Shown: positions 33,123 through 41,473 of the stretch, piece after piece
Numbering within the stretch: position 1 is the first letter of the stretch
How the letters are laid out: each line of letters starts with the position of its first letter
DNA from: Paenibacillus sp. FSL H7-0331
Lineage (GTDB): Bacteria; Bacillota; Bacilli; Paenibacillales; NBRC-103111
DNA length: 64,000 bases
Direction of reading: 5' to 3'
Assembly: GCF_001956045.1 (NCBI RefSeq)
Contig: NZ_MRTH01000012.1
Span: forward strand, 124,001 to 188,000
Made by a program: the position numbers and the translations under genes
The notes under the pieces: model-generated
Database searches by the model: none
What the model was told of the DNA's origin: nothing
What the model saw: only the letters and a program-made list of their open reading frames with translations

Positions 33123-35792
33123 TTATTGGTTAGCTGTGAATTGATAGCTTCCAGAGCCTAATGTGATCGTGACACCATCTGCCGATTGCTGACGGGTATA
33201 GATGCCTTCGGCTTCAAAGATCGAACGCCCACTCTCCAGAAGTGTCTCCAGCCGGGCATCCTGGAGGTGTACCTCGGCAGTCGTATTGGCAGGGATGGTA
33301 ATGCTGACGATCCATTCTCCGTGCTCGGTCCGTTCCCAGCCGGAACGAATCATTCCGTACATCGACTCCAGGGAAGCCTTGGCGTATTCAAAGCCTTGAC
33401 CGACTCGCGGCCGAATCTTGATATGCTTGTAGCCCGTTGATTGATGGTCGGTATCAAGCCCGGCGACAACCTGATATAGCCAATCGCCGATGGCTCCATA
33501 CGCATAATGATTGAAGGAGTTCATATTATCACTCCAAAATGAACCGTCTGCCTTGACACCATCCCAATGCTCCCACATCGTCGTTGCGCCTTGCGTAACC
33601 GGATACAGCCAAGAGGGGTAGCTCTCCTGCAGAACGAGCTTCAGGGCAATATCATGCTGTCCATTATCGGATAACACATGGCACAGATAAGGCGTACCTA
33701 CGAAGCCGGTTGTCAGATGGAAGCTGTTCTCCTCAATAAGCTCAACCAACGTTCGGACAATGCGTTTCTTTTGCTCGCCTTCTACCAGATCGAACATCAG
33801 AGCAAGCACATGTGCGGTTTGTGTAGCGGCGCATAGTCTTCCTGCAGGTGACACGAACTCATTGCGGAACTGCTCTTTGATTTTACTGTACAAGCTCTCA
33901 TAGGTCGCAGCATCACTTGATTTACCAAGCACTCTGGCGGTTTGGGCAAGCAAGCTTGTGGAATAAGCATAGAAAGCTGAGGCGATTAGATCGCTTGGTG
34001 TTGCACCCTTGTAGCTGTTTTCCTTGGCATCCAGCCCGAGCCAATCCCCAAAATGAAATCCGCTGTTCCACAAATACGTGTTGTCCCCCTGGCTGTGAAT
34101 ATAATCCACCCAGCTCTTCATACTGTCATATTGCTCTGCCAGCAATCGCTTATCTCCATAGCTGAGATACACGGTCCATGGGCATATAACGGCAGCGTCG
34201 CCCCAGGCTGAGGAAGAATGCGTATCCTGGGGAAGCACATCTGGAATCACATGAGGAACTCCACCGTCACGGAATTGATCTGCCTTCAGGTCACGAACCC
34301 ATTTGGTGAAAAAAGGGGCTACGTTGCGGTTAAAAGCCGCTGTGCGGATGAACACCTGGGCATCTCCGGTCCAGCCAAGCCGCTCATCCCGTTGAGGGCA
34401 ATCCGTCGGTACATCGAGAAAATTTCCGATTTGTCCCCATTCAATATTGTGCTGCAGCTGATTAATCAACGGATGTGAGCATTCAAAATGGCCAGTCGTC
34501 TCCAGGTCTGTGGTGATTACGCAGCCTGTGAACTGCTCAAGCTTTGGCTCTCCGGGATAGCCTTCGAGCTTCACATATCTGAATCCCTGAAACGTAAAGC
34601 GCGGCTCGTAGGTTTCTACGCCTTCTCCCTTGCATATATAAACATTGGTTTGTTTGGCTGATCTTAAATTACCGGTATAGAAGTTGCCCTCCTTATCGAG
34701 CACCTCGGCATGCTGTATAGTGATGGTGCGGCCTGCCTCGCCTTCGACGGAAATATGCATCCATCCGACCATATTTTGCCCCATATCAAGCACGGTTTCT
34801 CCAGCTGGTGTTCGAATCAGCTCAATAGGTTGAAGCCGCTCAACAATACGCGCCGGATTATTTTCCTGGGCAATCAGTATCTCTTTGGAATGCTCGCGTA
34901 CATTGGTTCCGCTCCAGCCTGAATCGTCGTAATCCCATGTATCCCAGCCGTTTTGTTCAAGTCTGGCATCGTAGGTTTCTCCATGATAAAGCTCGGACAT
35001 ACGAATGGGGCCTTCTGATGCTTTCCAGTTGTCGCCTGTCTTGATGATTTGTTCGCTGCCATCCTCATAAGTGATGTGCAGCTGCAACAGTACAGCCCGC
35101 TCGCTTCCATAGCAGTTGCGCTGTTTCTGCCAGCCCAAATTGCCCTTGTACCAGCCGTCGGCTACCATCATGCCGAGTGCATTCCCACCGTCCTTCAGCA
35201 GTTCGGTCACAGGATAGGTTTGATATTGAAGTCGACTTGTATAGCTGGTCCATCCAGGGGTAAACAGTGCATCTCCAACCCGATTGCCGTTCAAGCTAAG
35301 CTCATAGAGTCCCAACGAGGTTGCATATATAACTGCTCTGCTGACCTGACCATCAATCTGAAAAGCGGCCCGAAACATGTCGATAGGCTCGGCTTGCTCG
35401 GGATCACGCGGAATATTGGCTGTAATCCAGTCAGCTGTCCATTCCGATGGAGTCAGTAGGCTGGTTTCCCAGTAAGCGGTTTCACTCCAATCGCTGTGCT
35501 GACCGTGCTCACTCCATACCCGGATACGGTACACGTATCGGGTGCGCGACTCAAGCGCAGCTCCCTCATACACAACATGAACGGATTGATCAGAGATGAC
35601 CTTGCCTGTATCCCAAATGAGTTGATTATCGAACAGATCGGGAGCAGCAGCTACCTGAATTTGATATGCGTTTTGTTTGACATTGCGTCGTTCTGAAACA
35701 AGCTTCCAGCTTAATCTTGGCTGTATAACATCAATTCCAACAGGATTACTGCGATACTCGCACGTTAATTGCATAACTTGTAATGGCTGCAT
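33123..35792 (-). CDS. Alpha-L-rhamnosidase, GH78 (cytoplasmic)
   Basis: An 889-residue GH78 enzyme that cleaves terminal alpha-L-rhamnose. Domain order matches the family: an N-terminal fibronectin-like domain (RLSWKLVSERR), a rhamnosidase N domain with the LFTPGWTSYTSRLQYQT carbohydrate segment, the concanavalin-like domain, the (alpha/alpha)6 catalytic domain and a C-terminal beta domain. Catalytic motifs are DCPQRDERLGWTGD (general acid Glu) and ATTMWEHWDG (general base region). There is no signal peptide, so it acts on imported oligosaccharides. AGAGGTG precedes ATG 35792. It is divergent from an AraC regulator gene, its probable regulator, and paralogous to the GH78 gene at 54.3 kb. Confidence 0.93.
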   Translation of the reverse strand: MQPLQVMQLTCEYRSNPVGIDVIQPRLSWKLVSERRNVKQNAYQIQVAAAPDLFDNQLIWDTGKVISDQSVHVVYEGAALESRTRYVYRIRVWSEHGQHSDWSETAYWETSLLTPSEWTADWITANIPRDPEQAEPIDMFRAAFQIDGQVSRAVIYATSLGLYELSLNGNRVGDALFTPGWTSYTSRLQYQTYPVTELLKDGGNALGMMVADGWYKGNLGWQKQRNCYGSERAVLLQLHITYEDGSEQIIKTGDNWKASEGPIRMSELYHGETYDARLEQNGWDTWDYDDSGWSGTNVREHSKEILIAQENNPARIVERLQPIELIRTPAGETVLDMGQNMVGWMHISVEGEAGRTITIQHAEVLDKEGNFYTGNLRSAKQTNVYICKGEGVETYEPRFTFQGFRYVKLEGYPGEPKLEQFTGCVITTDLETTGHFECSHPLINQLQHNIEWGQIGNFLDVPTDCPQRDERLGWTGDAQVFIRTAAFNRNVAPFFTKWVRDLKADQFRDGGVPHVIPDVLPQDTHSSSAWGDAAVICPWTVYLSYGDKRLLAEQYDSMKSWVDYIHSQGDNTYLWNSGFHFGDWLGLDAKENSYKGATPSDLIASAFYAYSTSLLAQTARVLGKSSDAATYESLYSKIKEQFRNEFVSPAGRLCAATQTAHVLALMFDLVEGEQKKRIVRTLVELIEENSFHLTTGFVGTPYLCHVLSDNGQHDIALKLVLQESYPSWLYPVTQGATTMWEHWDGVKADGSFWSDNMNSFNHYAYGAIGDWLYQVVAGLDTDHQSTGYKHIKIRPRVGQGFEYAKASLESMYGMIRSGWERTEHGEWIVSITIPANTTAEVHLQDARLETLLESGRSIFEAEGIYTRQQSADGVTITLGSGSYQFTANQ

Positions 35793-35941
35793 AGTACACC
35801 TCTTAATGTGGATTTGGATTTGTAATTATTTTAGTATGGTTCGGCTGCAAAAGATTGGGTTAGACTTGACATATTTATAGGTGTATATTGACATTATGAA
35901 ATAAGTTTGAGCTAAGGATTATGGACTGGGGAGCGTATCTC

Positions 35942-36865
35942 ATGAGCATTCGCAGATCAATCAACTCGTTGACAGGCCAGACTTTTTTTGGACCTGATTT
36001 TCCTTTGTATATAAATCGCGCCAGTGAATCCTTCGAGATGCTGGAGCATCTGCACGATTTTGTTGAGGTCAGTTATATTAGTGAAGGAAAAGGCTATCAT
36101 TATATTGACGATCAGGTTGTGACTGTCCAGAAGGGCGATCTTTTCTTTATTCCAATTGGGGTTTCCCATGTGTTCAGACCTGCGCAGGCTTCGGCTAAGG
36201 AGCGCTTAATCGTGTATAACTGCATTTTTCATGACCAGTTTTTCGAGCGTATTGCTACTAATGATTCCAGTCTATGGGCTCCTGATGACGTTGCCGCGTT
36301 GCGGGCCTTGAATCAGGAGAAGAGCTGGTTTGTGCATCGGGAGTCGCGTGGTGAAGTAGGTGCTTTAATGCACCAGCTGTATGTGGAATTTAATGATACC
36401 CAAACGGCGCGCCGCATCATGCTGCTGTCTTATGCGCTGCAACTGCTTGTATGTATCGTTCGATCCTCGGCAGGACACGCTGACGTTGAAACGGAGCCGG
36501 AAATGAATCGTTTGAATACGGTACTGGAGGAACTGGGCCAGCGGCTTCAAGACCCTCCTTCTTTGTCGGAAATGGCGGCATCCATCAATTTGGGCACCAG
36601 ACAGTTCCACCGGCTGATAAAAAAGGCCACAGGCCAAACTTATATGGAATATATTCAATTCCTGCGGATTCAAAAGTGCTGCGAGCTGCTGAAGCTTACT
36701 GACGACAAAATAAGCACGGTAGCCGAGCATATAGGGTATAAGGATATGAAATATTTCCATGCTCTGTTTAAACGTAAAACCGGACTATCGCCGCGGCAGT
36801 TCCGCATGCATGCAGGCAGGCAGGACCTCTCCAGAGATCCTGACCCATCCTGCTCTTTCCACTGA
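35942..36865 (+). CDS. AraC-family regulator with cupin-like sensor
   Basis: A 307-residue regulator. The N-terminal half is an AraC-type cupin (HLHDFVEVSYISEGKGYHYI, VQKGDLFFIPIGVSHVF) for ligand sensing; the last 100 residues hold two HTH motifs (SLSEMAASINLGTRQFHRLI and KISTVAEHIGYKDMKYFHAL, ending FKRKTGLSPRQFR). AraC regulators next to GH78 genes usually respond to rhamnose or a rhamnoside. ATG 35942 has GGGAG eight bases upstream; an in-frame ATG at 35921 lacks a site. It is divergent from the rhamnosidase across about 150 bases. Confidence 0.88.
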   Translation: MSIRRSINSLTGQTFFGPDFPLYINRASESFEMLEHLHDFVEVSYISEGKGYHYIDDQVVTVQKGDLFFIPIGVSHVFRPAQASAKERLIVYNCIFHDQFFERIATNDSSLWAPDDVAALRALNQEKSWFVHRESRGEVGALMHQLYVEFNDTQTARRIMLLSYALQLLVCIVRSSAGHADVETEPEMNRLNTVLEELGQRLQDPPSLSEMAASINLGTRQFHRLIKKATGQTYMEYIQFLRIQKCCELLKLTDDKISTVAEHIGYKDMKYFHALFKRKTGLSPRQFRMHAGRQDLSRDPDPSCSFH

Positions 36866-36870
36866 TGGTG

Positions 36871-38142
36871 CTACTTGACCTTGCTTTTGAAGGATTGTTT
36901 GCGGCTTCGGGTTGTAGATGCGGCAAATCGCATATTCAGCTCGCCCGCACCTTGAGCCCGAACCGACTGCTTCAAAGAGTAGGCGTTGCGTTGCAACAAG
37001 CGTTTTATTTGAGCGGGTGTCAGACGGGAATTTTTCTGCAGCAATAGTGCGGCGGAACCCGCTGTGATGGGAGAGGAGAAGCTGGTGCCTGACAACCGGA
37101 AATACCGTTTGCCAACCCGGTTGCCAGGAAGCGTACGATCCAACTCAGAGCCATCTGCGCGCAGCGAGATAATATTGGTTCCGGGAGCAACCAGATCAGG
37201 TTTGACCCCTCCACCCTTGGCAGGTCCGCGACTGGAAAATGCAGCAATTTGATCGTCTGATTCGCGTACCGTGTTTCGATCATTCGTGGCACCCACAGTG
37301 ATAGCCAGTGGGCTGATCCCCGGAGAATCAATGGAACCCTTGGCTGGCCCTTCATTGCCTGCTGATACCGTCACGACAAGTCCAGCCCGAACGGCTTTGC
37401 TTACGGCTTGACATAAGGGGTCATTGCTGCAGTTCTCCAGTGCTTTTTTACCAAGTGATAGGTTCAGTATACGAATGCCAAGCCGTTTTCGGTTATTGAC
37501 ACACCATTCTATACCTTTGATAATCGTTGAATCATATCCCCCGCCCTGCTGATCCAATACCTTGACCCCGACAATGCGGGCACCTGGTGCTGTTCCTCGA
37601 TATTTACCTTTGCTGGAGTAACCATTGCCGGCGACGTCACCTGCTACATGTGTCCCATGACCATTATCATCGTAAGGCTTGGTTCTGTTGTTCACAAAAT
37701 CTTTGAATGCTACTATTCGATTGGTTGGTTTGGTCAGATCTGGATGGGGGGCTACACCCGAGTCAAGAACAGCTACAGTGATTCCGCGTCCAGTTGTGCC
37801 CCGCGAGCGGACAGCAGCTGCGCCTACAGCGGGTGTTGCCACATTCAGATTGATGCGGTTTTTACGGTCAAGCACAATTTTTGCTACGTGTCGATGGGAG
37901 CAGATAGCCTTCAGACAAGCGGGGGATACATGTGCAGCCCAGGAGCCAATCAGCTTAAGATGGGCCTTTTCTTTAAAATGATGATTGCCTTTATCCAGTT
38001 TTCGCTTCAAGGAAGAGGCATGCCGTTTGCTTGCAGGGCCTGCAAAGCGGACGATGACGCGAACCGTCTTTTGCTTGGCGGAGCGTTGGCAGCGGCAGGC
38101 AGCACGGTGTAAAGAAGCGGATACCTTGCGATGTTTATTCAA
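36871..38142 (-). CDS. AprX-like subtilisin-family (S8) serine peptidase
   Basis: A 423-residue subtilase. The catalytic triad is complete: Asp127 in VAVLDSGV, His162 in NGHGTHVAG and Ser in GTSFSSP. The oxyanion region SAGNEGP is present. Segments such as KPYDDNGHGTHVAGDVAGNG and GVKVLDQQG closely follow Bacillus AprX, a cytoplasmic alkaline protease. A typical signal peptide is absent; the N-terminus is basic with clustered cysteines (AACRCQR), so intracellular or spore location is more likely than secretion. Translation starts at TTG 38142 after GAAGGTGA. A hairpin leader element immediately upstream resembles the one before a YheD-like gene. Confidence 0.88.
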   Translation of the reverse strand: MNKHRKVSASLHRAACRCQRSAKQKTVRVIVRFAGPASKRHASSLKRKLDKGNHHFKEKAHLKLIGSWAAHVSPACLKAICSHRHVAKIVLDRKNRINLNVATPAVGAAAVRSRGTTGRGITVAVLDSGVAPHPDLTKPTNRIVAFKDFVNNRTKPYDDNGHGTHVAGDVAGNGYSSKGKYRGTAPGARIVGVKVLDQQGGGYDSTIIKGIEWCVNNRKRLGIRILNLSLGKKALENCSNDPLCQAVSKAVRAGLVVTVSAGNEGPAKGSIDSPGISPLAITVGATNDRNTVRESDDQIAAFSSRGPAKGGGVKPDLVAPGTNIISLRADGSELDRTLPGNRVGKRYFRLSGTSFSSPITAGSAALLLQKNSRLTPAQIKRLLQRNAYSLKQSVRAQGAGELNMRFAASTTRSRKQSFKSKVK

Positions 38143-38159
38143 TAAGGTTCACCTTCTCT

Positions 38160-38190
38160 AAAGTTTTCGAAGAAAACTCACTTCGTAAGC
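38160..38190 (-). repeat. Hairpin leader element upstream of the subtilase gene
   Basis: On the minus strand GCTTACGAAGTG is followed by a stem-loop AGTTTTC-TTC-GAAAACT and TTTAG, then the AGAAGGTGA ribosome site. The flanking GCTTWCGAAGTS and the AAAACTTTAG end are shared with the 17.9-kb repeat, while the loop differs. Confidence 0.7.
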
Positions 38191-38323
38191 CATTCGTTCC
38201 CAACAAAATATGCGCTGCTGCGGTTACATTCTATTAAGTTCATTAATTTGGGCTATTTGGCTATCTGGATTCATAGACTATAGAGAACAAGCCTTAATTG
38301 AATGGAAGCGGAGGGATGCTTGC

Positions 38324-38602
38324 TTGAAAGGGATGAAATCGGTGATGTATATGGGTCTGGCGCTGGGTATGCTGTTCTATGCCGTCCCCAGACTCGATAT
38401 CAGGTCGGGTTTCACACTGCCTACGATTTTTGGAGTGATCTGGGTACTATTCGCGCTGATGATTGTGGCCGCTCATCTTCATGAGCTGATTGGTGTAGAT
38501 GAGCGGAAGAAGCAGGAGATTGTGCGTATCAAGCGGATGAAAGGCTGGCAGATGGAGCAAATGTTATCCGGCCGTCGCAAGCTGATGCAATTTAAGAAGT
38601 AA
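38324..38602 (+). CDS. Small two-helix membrane protein of unknown function
   Basis: About 92 residues from TTG 38324: a first hydrophobic segment (VMYMGLALGMLFYAVP) and a second (IFGVIWVLFALMIVAAHLHE), then a basic tail (DERKKQEIVRIKRMK). GGAGGG lies eight bases before TTG 38324, which makes the longer open frame (from 38210) unlikely to be used as the start. No family is recognised. A terminator shared with the convergent gene follows. Confidence 0.6.
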   Translation: MKGMKSVMYMGLALGMLFYAVPRLDIRSGFTLPTIFGVIWVLFALMIVAAHLHELIGVDERKKQEIVRIKRMKGWQMEQMLSGRRKLMQFKK

Positions 38603-38606
38603 TGCT

Positions 38607-38645
38607 AAAGAGCCATACTCCGATCGTGCGGAGAATGGCTCTTTT
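38607..38645. terminator. Bidirectional terminator
   Basis: AAAGAGCCAT pairs with ATGGCTCTTT, with inner CTCCG/CGGAG, followed by T residues; it lies between convergent genes. Confidence 0.8.
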
Positions 38646-38676
38646 GTCTGCAGGTGGGACGAGCAGTACAGCAAAT

Positions 38677-39012
38677 TTAAAGGAGTGCGATGGTCAGCAG
38701 ATTAAACAATACCAATGGCAATATTACATTGTTATATGCATATTGCTGCTGAGCAGCTGCCAGCGGATTAAAGAAACCGCGTACGTGGCCGGGTAGGGGG
38801 TTCAAATACAGATGTACATCGTCGATGTGAATGATATAGCCTTCAAAGGTTGTACCATGAGTGGTTTGTACACGTACCGGTCGATGCATGTGCTTCTTGC
38901 ATATACCATGAATATGCTGCTTCATGTGGTGAAGCTTTTCGACCATAGCGGGGTCCATTTGGTAAACCGCTTCGCCAGATGGATTGGAATTGACAACAGG
39001 TTGGTTATACAT
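38677..39012 (-). CDS. Small protein of unknown function with an Sm-like segment
   Basis: A 111-residue protein (MYNQPVVNSNPSGEAVYQ). The middle (RPVRVQTTHGTTFEGYIIHI, then DDVHLYLNP) resembles the Sm/LSm beta-strand pair found in small Bacillales proteins, and the C-terminus is hydrophobic (NNVILPLVLFNLLTIALL), possibly a membrane anchor. Function unknown. GGAGGTG stands before ATG 39012; the frame is open to 39054 but lacks a second ribosome site. It is convergent with the small membrane protein gene. Confidence 0.6.
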   Translation of the reverse strand: MYNQPVVNSNPSGEAVYQMDPAMVEKLHHMKQHIHGICKKHMHRPVRVQTTHGTTFEGYIIHIDDVHLYLNPLPGHVRGFFNPLAAAQQQYAYNNVILPLVLFNLLTIALL

Positions 39013-39156
39013 CGATAAGGCACCTCCAAAATAAGTATACGTTATCCTATGCATGAGCCCAGATATTGGTTCGTGAAGGGCTTTTTTTTATGCTGAAGAG
39101 CGTTTATAATGAGTCATACAGATTAATACAGAGATTTAGAGATTGGTGGTACAGTT

Positions 39157-40500
39157 ATGGACTATACAGCGCAGGAAACGGCTACCAAGCATGAGCAAAT
39201 ATTAAAGTATATTGAGAACCTGAAGATCGGTTCAAAAATTTCGGTTCGCAAAATTGCCGAGAAACTTGCAGTCAGCGAAGGTACGGCCTATAGAGCTATC
39301 AAAGAAGCAGATAATTTGGGGCTCGTCAGCACCAAGGAGCGGGTTGGCACGGTTCGCGTAGAAAAAAAGCTGCGTGATAATATCGACAAGCTGACTTTTG
39401 CCGAGGTTGTTAATATTGTAGACGGTGAGGTACTGGGCGGACTCGGTGGTTTGCAAAAAACGTTGTATAAGTTTGTGATCGGGGCGATGCAGCAGGATGC
39501 GATGATGCGCTATATTGATCCGGGCAGTCTGCTCATCGTAGGTAACCGTAGTAAAGCTCACATATGTGCATTGGAGCAAGGGGCCGGTGTGCTGATTACA
39601 GGGGGGTTCGGTACGGGTGAAGAGGTAAAAAGGCTCGCCAACCAGCTGGAACTTCCAATTATTTCAAGCAGCTATGACACGTTCACTGTAGCTTCCATGA
39701 TCAATCGGGCCATTTATGATCGTCTTATCAAGAAGAAGATTTTGCTGATTGAGGACATCGTGCCTCCTTCCATGGAAGTTGTCGTATTGAAGAGCCACCA
39801 TACGCTCAAGGATTGGCAGCGGCTTAATGAACAGGCAGGACACAGCCGGTTTCCGGTAGTGGATGAATGGAATCGGGTCATAGGGATGATTACATCGAAG
39901 GATTTGATTGGCGCAGAGCCGGAGCAAACGATGGATAAGCTGATGACGCGCAATCCGTTGACCGCCGCGCCAAATACTTCCGTAGCAGCAGCAGCGCATA
40001 TGATGGTTTGGGAAGGGATTGACCTGCTCCCGATCATTGATACGAATCGTAAGATTATGGCTGTCATTAGCCGTAAGGACGTATTAAAAGCGATGCAGCA
40101 CATTCAACGGCAGCCGCAGAATGGGGAGACCTTCGAGGATTTGATCTGGTCTGGCTTTGCAGAGGAACGCAACAAAGAAGGATACCCCATATTCCGTGGG
40201 GCCATTACCCCCCAGATGACGAACCAGCTTGGCACCGTATCTGAAGGTGTACTGACCATACTGATGAAGCAGGCTGCGTACCATATTGTGCAGGATATCA
40301 AAAAAGGCGATCTCGTTATGGACAACATGTCCTCTTATTTCGTCAAGCCTGTGCAAATTGACAGTGAGATCGAGATTCTTCCAAGAATCATTGAGGTGAG
40401 TCGTAAATTCGGTAAAATAGATGTCGCCATCTATCATGCGAATACGCAAACACTGGTCGCCAAAGCGATGCTCACTGCACAATTTATTGATCAGGTCTAG
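39157..40500 (+). CDS. ytoI: YtoI-like protein: HTH, DRTGG, CBS pair and hotdog domains
   Basis: A 447-residue four-part protein: a winged helix (1-70, ISVRKIAEKLAVSEGTAYRA), a DRTGG domain (about 75-185), two CBS domains (190-310, VVDEWNRVIGMITSKDLIG and LPIIDTNRKIMAVISRKDVL) and a C-terminal hotdog-fold domain (335-447, RGAITPQMTNQLGTVSEGVL). This is the Bacillus YtoI architecture. The CBS pair probably senses an adenine nucleotide; whether the HTH regulates a specific gene is unknown. The ytpI-like gene convergent on its 3' side mirrors the Bacillus neighbourhood. A large palindromic element starts at the stop codon. Confidence 0.88.
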   Translation: MDYTAQETATKHEQILKYIENLKIGSKISVRKIAEKLAVSEGTAYRAIKEADNLGLVSTKERVGTVRVEKKLRDNIDKLTFAEVVNIVDGEVLGGLGGLQKTLYKFVIGAMQQDAMMRYIDPGSLLIVGNRSKAHICALEQGAGVLITGGFGTGEEVKRLANQLELPIISSSYDTFTVASMINRAIYDRLIKKKILLIEDIVPPSMEVVVLKSHHTLKDWQRLNEQAGHSRFPVVDEWNRVIGMITSKDLIGAEPEQTMDKLMTRNPLTAAPNTSVAAAAHMMVWEGIDLLPIIDTNRKIMAVISRKDVLKAMQHIQRQPQNGETFEDLIWSGFAEERNKEGYPIFRGAITPQMTNQLGTVSEGVLTILMKQAAYHIVQDIKKGDLVMDNMSSYFVKPVQIDSEIEILPRIIEVSRKFGKIDVAIYHANTQTLVAKAMLTAQFIDQV

Positions 40501-40661
40501 AAGTCCGGTGAAGAACGAGCGCAGCGGCCAAATGATCCTGGAGAAGCGTAAGCGTTCGCCTTTGAAATCGTGAATAAACCGCTTAATCGCATCCAATTTC
40601 ACGATTTCAACAGCGATCGGAAGGATATTTGGCCGCGCAGCGAGACTTATTCACCGGGCTT
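40501..40661. repeat. Nested palindromic intergenic element (about 160 bp)
   Basis: Three co-axial stems: AAGTCCGGTGAA (40501-40512) with TTCACCGGGCTT (40650-40661); GCGGCCAAAT (40524-40533) with ATTTGGCCGC (40627-40636), continued by ATCCT with AGGAT; and TTGAAATCGTGAA (40562-40574) with TTCACGATTTCAA (40598-40610), 13 bp perfect. It lies between the convergent ytoI and ytpI genes and has no coding frame. A small GGCTT/AAGCC hairpin with TTATTATT at its right end may terminate ytoI transcription. Confidence 0.75.
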
Positions 40662-40674
40662 CTAAAAAGCCTTA

Positions 40675-40962
40675 TTATTGACGGGTAAAGTGGGCATGAT
40701 TGCGCAGTCCTGAGAACAGGTTAAAAACACCTAGCAGGAAGCAGATGGTACCGAATACGCGGCGGATATTGGAATCCGTGAAAAAAAACAGCTGGCTGAC
40801 GGCAATCAGGACGAGCATAATCCCCATCATGATGTTCATTCGTGAGCTATAGATGCCTCGCAGCTTGGGATCGATATGCTTACGGGAGCGGAAGCTGTAG
40901 TAGACAGAACAAGCCAAAGTAACGAGAATAAGCGCGAACAAAATGGTCTGAACGGTTTGCAT
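40675..40962 (-). CDS. ytpI: YtpI-like small membrane protein
   Basis: A 95-residue protein with three hydrophobic segments (TILFALILVTLACSVYYSFR, MNIMMGIMLVLIAVSQLFFF, RVFGTICFLLGVFNLFSGLR). Length, topology and position facing ytoI match Bacillus YtpI, whose function is unknown. AAAGGATG precedes ATG 40962. It is separated from ytoI by the palindromic element and seems to have no other co-transcribed gene. Confidence 0.85.
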   Translation of the reverse strand: MQTVQTILFALILVTLACSVYYSFRSRKHIDPKLRGIYSSRMNIMMGIMLVLIAVSQLFFFTDSNIRRVFGTICFLLGVFNLFSGLRNHAHFTRQ

Positions 40963-41175
40963 GAATGACGCACATCCTTTATTCTAATCGTTTGTGCTAG
41001 AGAGTGAGCCTCGCGTTAGTCCGAAAGTCTCTTGGCAATATTACTAATGTAACGATTTTTGAGGGTAAAAGCAACGATATGCTTGTGCTCATCGGTTACC
41101 CTGGAGCTTTGTGGTTGGCTGAGAGTATCATGTTCATTTCGTCATCTTTGAATTAAGTTAATTATGGAGGCTCAA

Positions 41176-41445
41176 GTGAATATACTTCTTATCTATTTGA
41201 TAGTGATGAATATATGGGGCTTTATCAGAATGGGTCAGGACAAGCGGTACGCCAAAAAATCCCGTCAGCGGGTTCCTGAGAAGCAGTTATTCCTCATTGC
41301 CTTACTCGGTGGAGCGGTTGGGGGCTGGATAGGAATGCGGGTATGGCATCATAAAACCAAACACAGGTCATTCACGATAGGCATCCCACTGTTGATTATT
41401 TTTAATGCGGCAGTTGTTTATCTGATGATCAGGTTTTTAAAATAG
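41176..41445 (+). CDS. DUF1294 small membrane protein
   Basis: An 89-residue protein of the DUF1294 family. The motif GQDKRYAKKSRQRVPEKQLF followed by LIALLGGAVGGWIGM and HHKTKHRSFTIGIP is characteristic: two membrane helices around a polar loop with conserved K-x-x-x-R-x-P-E and H-K-T-x-K. Function unknown. GGAGG ends five bases before GTG 41176, so the ATG at 41164 (inside the ribosome region) is unlikely. It lies 28 bases upstream of the DinG-like helicase gene and may share its transcript. Confidence 0.88.
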   Translation: MNILLIYLIVMNIWGFIRMGQDKRYAKKSRQRVPEKQLFLIALLGGAVGGWIGMRVWHHKTKHRSFTIGIPLLIIFNAAVVYLMIRFLK

Positions 41446-41473
41446 AATTCGATTTTATGGAGGCACAATAATA

